Below the pieces are notes generated by a model. That model was not told the DNA's origin, made no database searches, and saw only the letters and a program-made list of their open reading frames with translations. Below, in pieces: positions 58,201 through 64,000 of a stretch of DNA of 64,000 bases. Each line of letters starts with the position of its first letter. Within the stretch, counting starts at the first letter, position 1. A program made the translations under genes and the position numbers. The stretch comes from Phoronis australis (lineage: Eukaryota > Phoronida > Phoronidae): the NCBI GenBank assembly GCA_002633005.1, contig NMRA01000678.1:129613-193612 (forward strand). Direction: 5' to 3'.

Positions 58201-59157
58201 TACTTAATTACATCTAAGATTTGTCTCAACTTCCAATCTTTGAAACTTTCATATCTGGTAAGTTAAGAGAAAGCCTAAGTCAAATTTAAGATCTCTTTCT
58301 TGAAACGAACTTAAGACAAATCTAAGTTTTATCTAAAAATTTACTGAAATTTAAGATTTGTCTTAGCTAAGTCAGTTTTCTTGAAATGGTCGCCTGGTTC
58401 AACAGTAAAATCAATCAAAACACTATTTCAATATTACACATATAATATTCAGCAATAGTCGGTTCGAATGCACTTCTCACAGAGATTCCCTCATTGTGAA
58501 TATAAACACTTTTACAGTGACATGTCTGAAATATACATGAGCAGTGCTTAATACAAACACGGCCTTTAAAACATCTCTTGGAATTTTGGGAGGTGTTACA
58601 CTAGGATTTCCAGAAATACATTTGATTATGATATCAATTATTTCCATAACTAATACATATTAAGTAAATAACGATTCAACATGCAATGATATTGAGTCAT
58701 ACTTAAATCACTTGCATTATGCACAGAGCATGCATTCACTGCTCTCTTGTCAACAAAGCTGAACTTCTTGACGGGATAAACACTACCAAATGAATGTAAC
58801 TGATACTGTTAAAAGTCACTCACAGCAATCAATGAACTCCCCTCAATCCGTGATATTAATGTGACATTACTCCCCGTATTATAAAAAACATTAACAAAAC
58901 TAAGGGTTCTACACCAAAACATGACTCAAAGTGACTATAGATGGCGCTGCCCAGTGGTTTAATCAAACATTACTTTCACCACTTGCTGACAGTTTTGGAG
59001 AACGTCTGCTTCTGAACACTGGAAAAATCATAAAATGAGAATGATAATTATAACCTGACCCAGTGTTTATGACTTCACTTACCTCTTCACGATATACAAA
59101 TGCTAGGATGCCGACAACAATTTGGAGGACGAATACCAGTATGATACCACCAAAGAA
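52132..59157 (-). CDS. Tetraspanin, TspanC8-like (C-terminal five exons; 5' part missing)
   Basis: Minus-strand exons, in transcript order: 59083-59157, 57488-57583, 55726-55881, 53868-53990 and 52132-52206. All junctions are phase 0 and give 174 residues ending in TAA. They encode TM3 (FFGGIILVFVLQIVVG), the large extracellular loop, TM4 and a short tail. The loop has CCG, YEC, SSC, QSCC, DCG and EGC: eight cysteines, in the order typical of the TspanC8 group (TSPAN5, 10, 14, 15, 17, 33). TspanC8 proteins bind ADAM10 and guide its exit from the ER and its substrate choice, including Notch, so that role is plausible by family. TM1, the small loop and TM2, about 80 residues, were not found in 59.2-64 kb and probably lie beyond the window. 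The introns, 1.5-1.8 kb, contain fold-back elements. Confidence 0.88.
53868..53990 (-). CDS. Tetraspanin exon, end of large loop and start of TM4
   Basis: Forty-one codons between CATTTCCAG and GTGAGC include MFEEGCSEKFRLWVEDNLDV, with the last loop cysteine, and then the hydrophobic GGCVLGFAIPQ. Confidence 0.88.
55349..55445. repeat. Near-perfect fold-back hairpin in a tetraspanin intron
   Basis: The left arm starts GTCTGATATAACGTGCCCG and the right arm ends CGGGCACGTTATATCAGAC. The stem is about 38 bp with two mismatches and a loop of roughly 21 nt. It lies in the intron between 53990 and 55726. The size resembles a pre-miRNA, but a related hairpin follows at 55523, so a fold-back transposon is more likely. 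Confidence 0.7.
55523..55620. repeat. Second fold-back hairpin, same family
   Basis: Arms GTCAGTTACAGGGGCTCC and GGGGCCCCTATAACAGAC pair with more mismatches. The middle shares TTTTCTCCAC and ATCAAACTGGTTCT with the first hairpin. Confidence 0.6.
55726..55881 (-). CDS. Tetraspanin exon, cysteine core of the large loop
   Basis: Fifty-two codons start LECCGFHSYLDWNENPYYEC and include SSCSVPQSCCKDPTKDCG, seven of the eight loop cysteines. The donor GTACAC is weak, but it is the only GT before the frame stops and it keeps phase 0. Confidence 0.87.
56100..56680 (+). repeat. Array of diverged GAAATTTGG-core repeat (plus orientation)
   Basis: TTCTGAAATTTGTAAATATG (near 56110), TTCTGAAATTTGGTATGAGG (56286) and CTCTGAACTTTAGTATGTGG (56595) are each followed by an AGATAG/CAGCTCTC block. 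It lies in the intron between 55881 and 57488. Confidence 0.5.
57488..57583 (-). CDS. Tetraspanin exon, first helices of the large loop
   Basis: Thirty-two codons between TTTTCACTCAG and GTGAGA include STIKGYNDKDEITKAMDALQ, the usual helix pair ahead of the CCG motif. Confidence 0.85.
58171..58388. mobile_element. MITE-like inverted-repeat element
   Basis: The left end CATTCCAAGAAACTGACTAA and the right end TTAGCTAAGTCAGTTTTCTT plus GAAATG are inverted. Internal TAAGATTTGTCT words also recur on both strands. No clear target duplication was seen. It lies in the tetraspanin intron between 57583 and 59083. Confidence 0.5.
59083..59157 (-). CDS. Tetraspanin exon, third membrane span
   Basis: Twenty-five codons between TTACAG and GTAAGT encode FFGGIILVFVLQIVVGILAF and VYREE. 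A 75-nt, phase 0-0 exon at TM3 is common in this family. Confidence 0.87.
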
Positions 59158-62040
59158 CTGTAACAAAGTAGATAATCCACAATGACTGTTGAGCAATAAA
59201 CATCAAAAGTAGCAGTCTACCATTTTGTTTTCTTAAACAAAGAGGTAAACCACCAGTGGTCAACCAGTAGACCAGACGCCTACAATTACTCATTACACAT
59301 CCCAGTGTGCAAGAGGACACAAATTTACCATAGCCTCACCCAAGAATAGTTACTATACAAACATTAACCCAAATCGTGAAGGTGATATCAGGGCCTAGGG
59401 TCCAATCTTTGAACACGAAATCAACCTAAAAGTTAATTTTGGCATTTTCCATTTCAATTTTGTGCCAACTCATGTATGATATCGTATTATATGTAGTTAA
59501 AGCAAACGGCGGTCTATAACGCCAAGTTTGCCATTGATGACCCCTAGATTCAAGCTACAAACAGGAGTAAAAACTCGAAATTTCGAGTTCAGACTCAAAT
59601 GCTAGGGTATATCAAAAGCAAACCTGGAAAAGAGAGTCGTCCACTTCTAAACCATACTGGCACAGAATAATAGACACATATCTGGAGATCACATAAAAAC
59701 AGAATGGAACCTGTCAATTTTGAGTTTGAGTTTGATTTAGAGTTCAAAGGTTAGATTACGGTCCAGGTTAATCGGGACCGACTCGTCAGAGGTCCATACG
59801 ACCCGATTGGCCCGAGGTATCAGTCATGACATAACCACTAATCCATCTTTCCTGACTTCTTTACACATGCTAAATTAAGCATGTTCATTTCCCAGCTTAA
59901 TGATGATGCACTGGCATCGGCTGCTCATTTTTTTCAAGGATTTATGGTTTACTGTCCAGTGTCTGGTCAGGAGAAAGGGATACTAATCTGCATGATATCT
60001 GGGTGGCATGTGGCATTCCACAGTCTAGCCTAAAGTATCCTCCTAACAGAAGCCAATTGTATTGTGTTTTAGCCAGTGGGAGGAAAGATGTTTCAGTGGC
60101 CACTACATATAATACTGTTAATCACTGCCTTTGAATGATACATAAACAAACACAGACATAAATACCTAATAAACCATGCTTTGACTGGAGAACAGACTTC
60201 AAGTTTAAACAAAATCAACACAATAGCAGTGATGCTCAATAGAGTATTGAGAGTGCGAAAGTGACTTCCGCTTGATCCCATTAGATTTGGTGGACATAAA
60301 TTCAACTACTAAATATTGGTTCATTAACCTAAAAACAGAAGAATCAATCCCAATGTCAGCCTCTCTCATCGTTTAATAAGGTTAAGTTCTATCCACCAAA
60401 TATATTTAATAGCTTGTTAGCATCAGCTGGGATTGAAATTCTCCCGCTTTATCCGTCGCAGCTCTGACTTCGCAAGGCGTGGAATCTCAGTGGGAAATGT
60501 ACGGTTTGCCTTTTTCTGTAATAAGCTATTAGTACACCCAACTGAACAGCAGCAGTGACAGCAGGAAAGGCAAACACTGAAATCTCCCATGGGATCTGTA
60601 GGTGGTGTTGAACACCTGTCCACCAAAGATCTGATCGTTGTCCAGCAGGATAGTTCATTTCAATAAGGTGTGACTATTTCAAAAGTTGGGTATTACTCAC
60701 TTGTTCACATCTGTTAACAGTGAACTTAATAATAAGGATCCGTACTTTAACTTCATTACACTATTAGTCAATTGACCTGGGAATCGAAGTATTTAATTTT
60801 CAAAGAAAAGTGGGGGAGTTTATGACAAACAATATAGAAACACTGCTATCTTTCCAAACACAAGACTATAGTAACATACAGTAGGCTGTCAGGCTTCAGA
60901 CGCTGGTCAGAAGCTCTGAGGGAGGGAGCTAATCACCCCACTCATGTGATTGGAAGAAGACACAAAATTCTGTCTTTTGCTCAGGAATCACACTGTAAAA
61001 CATTATTTTGAGAAAAGTCATCGAATTGGGAAACTTGCACAACCACCAAAAGACAAAATGTTACCATGATGGTAAACATTATCTAATTAGGGACAATAAA
61101 CATTTGCTTACTAAGGCTCAAGCTTATCCCAAGTTCAGTCTAGAAATAGGAAATATTGCCACCCAAATTCAAGAATCGCAGAAAGTCATAAAATTACCCA
61201 CTCAGTAGACTGAAACTTTAGAAATGTGATGGATGCCAAAATCGTCGTCGTCTCAAATTTCAGAATGAAGAAATTTCAATTTTTGCAGGAGTTTCCATGT
61301 CCTGAATTCTATAGACTTTCCCAAATTGGAGAATTTTTACCGCATGTGTCATGCCAAGAAACCAGTTAGACCTCAAACCAAGTAGACTGTATAGAGACTG
61401 CAAAGTCTGTATACATGCCTCTTAAACTTAACAGCTGCTGAGGGTTTATAGCAGCATGAGGAATGTGATCTCAACTGGTGACCCAGCCTACACCTCAAGA
61501 AGAAAAAATCATTGCAACAGGTGCATAGGCATGGCTGATGAACACAGGCAAAAAAGTGGATGAAGACATTGCAAGGCACATACCACGTCTAGCTATAAGA
61601 AAAACGGTCATTTTTGTTGTGGCTTTCACTGCTGCAAAAACACTACTGAAAGTCGTTTTGGTTCATGGAACTTGGACAAATGCCAAAGCCATCAGTGTTC
61701 AACTGGGACTGAAAATTGCTATTCCAGAAGCAGCCATGTTGTTTTTAAATAGTTTACTCAAAGACTGAAGTCTGCAATAAACCGCAAAGGTGCCTATACG
61801 GCCTTTTTCACAAGCTATTTTAAGCACACCAAATGACAGAATAATGAAATTCTTTGTCAAAATTTTCGACAAAATCAAACATTACGGAAATTTTAGTCTA
61901 TCATAAGCACTAACTTTGCACTCTATGGCACACAACAAAATTTCATTAAGTTTCCATTATTTACAACAAGTTCACCCATAAAACAATACAAATCACTTAT
62001 ATGGACCTGACTAGCAAGGAATGACGACTACGGTAACATA
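59158..62040 (-). other. Probable tetraspanin intron, no exon identified
   Basis: I looked on the minus strand for TM1/TM2 exons (a CCGA..EN-type motif) and found none. The frames at 60423-60658 run over a pyrimidine-rich tract and overlap each other in two phases without known motifs. Confidence 0.35.
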
Positions 62041-62799
62041 ACATTCTCATTTGAAGTCCACTATACTGAAAAGGTGTACTTAAAAATAGCCTCTAGGGCC
62101 ACGAAGTGCAAACAAGTCACCCCAAAATTGGAAGGAAATCCTCTTAATATTAAAGGAAAATCTATCAGCTGAATTACACAAGTTAAGCATTGATCACGCA
62201 GTTTGATGATCAAGCAGTTTGATATACTGAGGACCTGAAAAATTGCAGTTGCCTCCACAAGTTGCAGCTGACAGGGTAAAGTGGTATCGCAGTCTGCCAT
62301 CTTACTTGAAAGAGAAATATTAGTTCTAAATTTCACAAAGATCAGAAAACCTGTATGCTAAAAACTGAAAGCACTCGGACAGAGCGACACTCGTGGCAAA
62401 ATTGACTGAATAAGTCATGGCAGAAATGGTTCCCTTACCTTAATTACGATGCTCAGTCACTACTGACGGAGCAGATCATGACCTCGGAGACTATACTACA
62501 TTGTCACTCAGAGCTGTCAACACCAACAGTGTCGACAACAACACTGACAACAACATCAGTGAAGCCAAGGAAGATCTCTCCAACAATGATGACAATGAGG
62601 CACCTACATCAGTTATGAAGCCACAACTATTGACCACGTTGCCAACACGAAACCAACACCAAGACGAATTATTACAGAAAGATGTGTCATTACGGGCATT
62701 AATGGAGATAGAGCACAAAAAACCAATCAATGAAAGATCAGTCGTTGGAAAATTTCGGACAACTCCTAGCGAGAAACAGACAGCACACACCAGATAGCC

Positions 62800-64000
62800 C
62801 TTGATGGATTCTATCGATCTCTAGTCCATACTACAAAGATTTCCTAAGTGAAAGGTTATTAAAAAAATCGCCATGACAGTGCCATCCTACGTTCGATTTA
62901 GCTAAAAAAATAGGACTAGAGCCTTTCATGAGATACCCGTAAGTGTTGTGTGTAAATTTCACGTAGATCAGACTTGTAGTGTGTGTACAATAGAACCACA
63001 AAGAGCAGCTTGAAAAAGAGCTGTCACCCCATCAGTAAACCTCATATAACTCAAGAATGGTAAGTCCGAATGAGAAATGGACAGCACACCCAGATACTTA
63101 ATGATATATTCACACAGTTACCACATTTCAGAAAGACCTTTCAAGAGCAGATGGGTCTTCAGGTAGACATGTGTTCCACAAACTGTGTTTGAATTTCGTG
63201 GAGCCTAATTCCATTGGCGCTGAATCATCAAAGTTGTCCAAATACAAAAAGGCGTCGTATCTCCAAATGGGAAAAAAATATTTTTGCCAAATGTCATGAA
63301 AATCCAACCAAGAAATCTGAAGATACAAAGGCAAATGTAAGAACTAAATTGCCACTAGGTGGCACATCAGTAGTCATCACAGACAATCAGTCTTTTGAAT
63401 TTGATGGGCCCAGACTGGGGTTACCGAGATAGCCAAAGTCTGTTTATTTGACCCCTGTTTAAAGCAAGCACAGCTTAACAAATGTCTCATGGTCCTGGGA
63501 AACAAGAAAATTGTTTTATTAGCCCACGTTGGTTTTTGATGACCAAGGTCTGATTGACACTGGAGATGCTGCAAGAGAAATTGATCAAAGAAAAAATGTT
63601 GAAGAACTCAATTTGTCATGAATAGCTTCTTCATCAACATCAGCTGGAAACCTTCTTTCAGCACATCTGAGGTAATCTATTAAATCCCACAGTCCTGGAG
63701 GTTTTTATCAGTTACTCCTGCAACTCTTTCCCATTCTATCCTAGGTACAGACGTAATGCCTCTTGGTACTTTGTGACATAACCAACAATGGTGAGAATAT
63801 ATCTGAGTTACCTCTGTCAGTGATTGATGGCACAGTACCAATCACATCAGCAGCAATACAAAGCCAAACTGATAAAAAATAAAATTGTCACTAGGGGGCA
63901 CAGAGGTAGTCCGATCGGTCCAAAATTCGTTGTCATCTATCACCAGCTTCATCGGAACACGTCTGCCACATCTCATCAAGATCTTGCAAGGGGTGTAGGA
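62800..64000 (-). repeat. Array of diverged GAAATTTGG-core repeat (minus orientation)
   Basis: TGTAAATTTCACGTAGATC (62953), TTTGAATTTCGTGGAG (63188), GTCATGAAAATCC (63293), CTAAATTGCCACTAGGTGGCAC (63344-63365) and ATTGTCACTAGGGGGCACAG (63883-63902) are modules shared with 14.3-15.3 kb. The array runs to the edge of the window. Confidence 0.5.

Noticed and set aside
60423-60658. Possible upstream tetraspanin exon on the minus strand (LGVLIAYYRKRQT after a pyrimidine tract)
   Set aside because: It lacks the conserved TM2 and CCG-type residues expected before the FFGG exon, and the donor is poor.
1-64000. CRISPR arrays, operons or bacterial-type genes
   Set aside because: No regularly spaced identical repeats and no dense gene clusters. 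Intron-containing genes show that the DNA is eukaryotic.

Overview
The window is eukaryotic nuclear DNA. It is AT-rich, with spliceosomal GT-AG introns, long introns and intergenic stretches, and many short non-autonomous transposons. An intact invertebrate-type innexin (YYQW motif, two cysteines per extracellular loop) and the repeat content point to a bilaterian marine invertebrate. A lophotrochozoan or a lancelet would fit, but I cannot fix the species from the sequence.

Four protein-coding genes are well supported. (1) 3018-13317 (+): an eight-exon, 276-residue secreted alpha-helical protein behind a TATA box. Its internal introns are all phase 1 and four exons are exactly 114 nt. I do not recognise the family. 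(2) 19471-22865 (+): a five-exon, 199-residue RING plus TRAF-type zinc-finger protein, probably an E3 ubiquitin ligase. (3) 29829-31037 (-): a 402-residue innexin with an uninterrupted coding exon and a probable 5' UTR intron. (4) 52132-59157 (-): the C-terminal five exons of a tetraspanin with the eight-cysteine large loop typical of TspanC8 proteins. Its first exons were not found and probably lie beyond the right edge. These genes do not form an obvious pathway.

The rest is intergenic or intronic DNA: two MITE families with clear target-site duplications (5 bp and 8 bp), fold-back hairpins in the tetraspanin introns, a Penelope-type inverted repeat with a hammerhead-like core near 33.2 kb, arrays of a diverged repeat with a GAAATTTGG core, microsatellites, and relic open frames.

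Three of the five single N bases (5346, 24651, 49071) are followed by a near-identical copy of the sequence that precedes them. These look like unmerged contig or haplotype overlaps rather than real tandem duplications. One of them creates a false second copy of the last two RING-gene exons.

I found no convincing new multi-gene system. The best candidate for something undescribed is the modular secreted helical protein at 3-13.3 kb.
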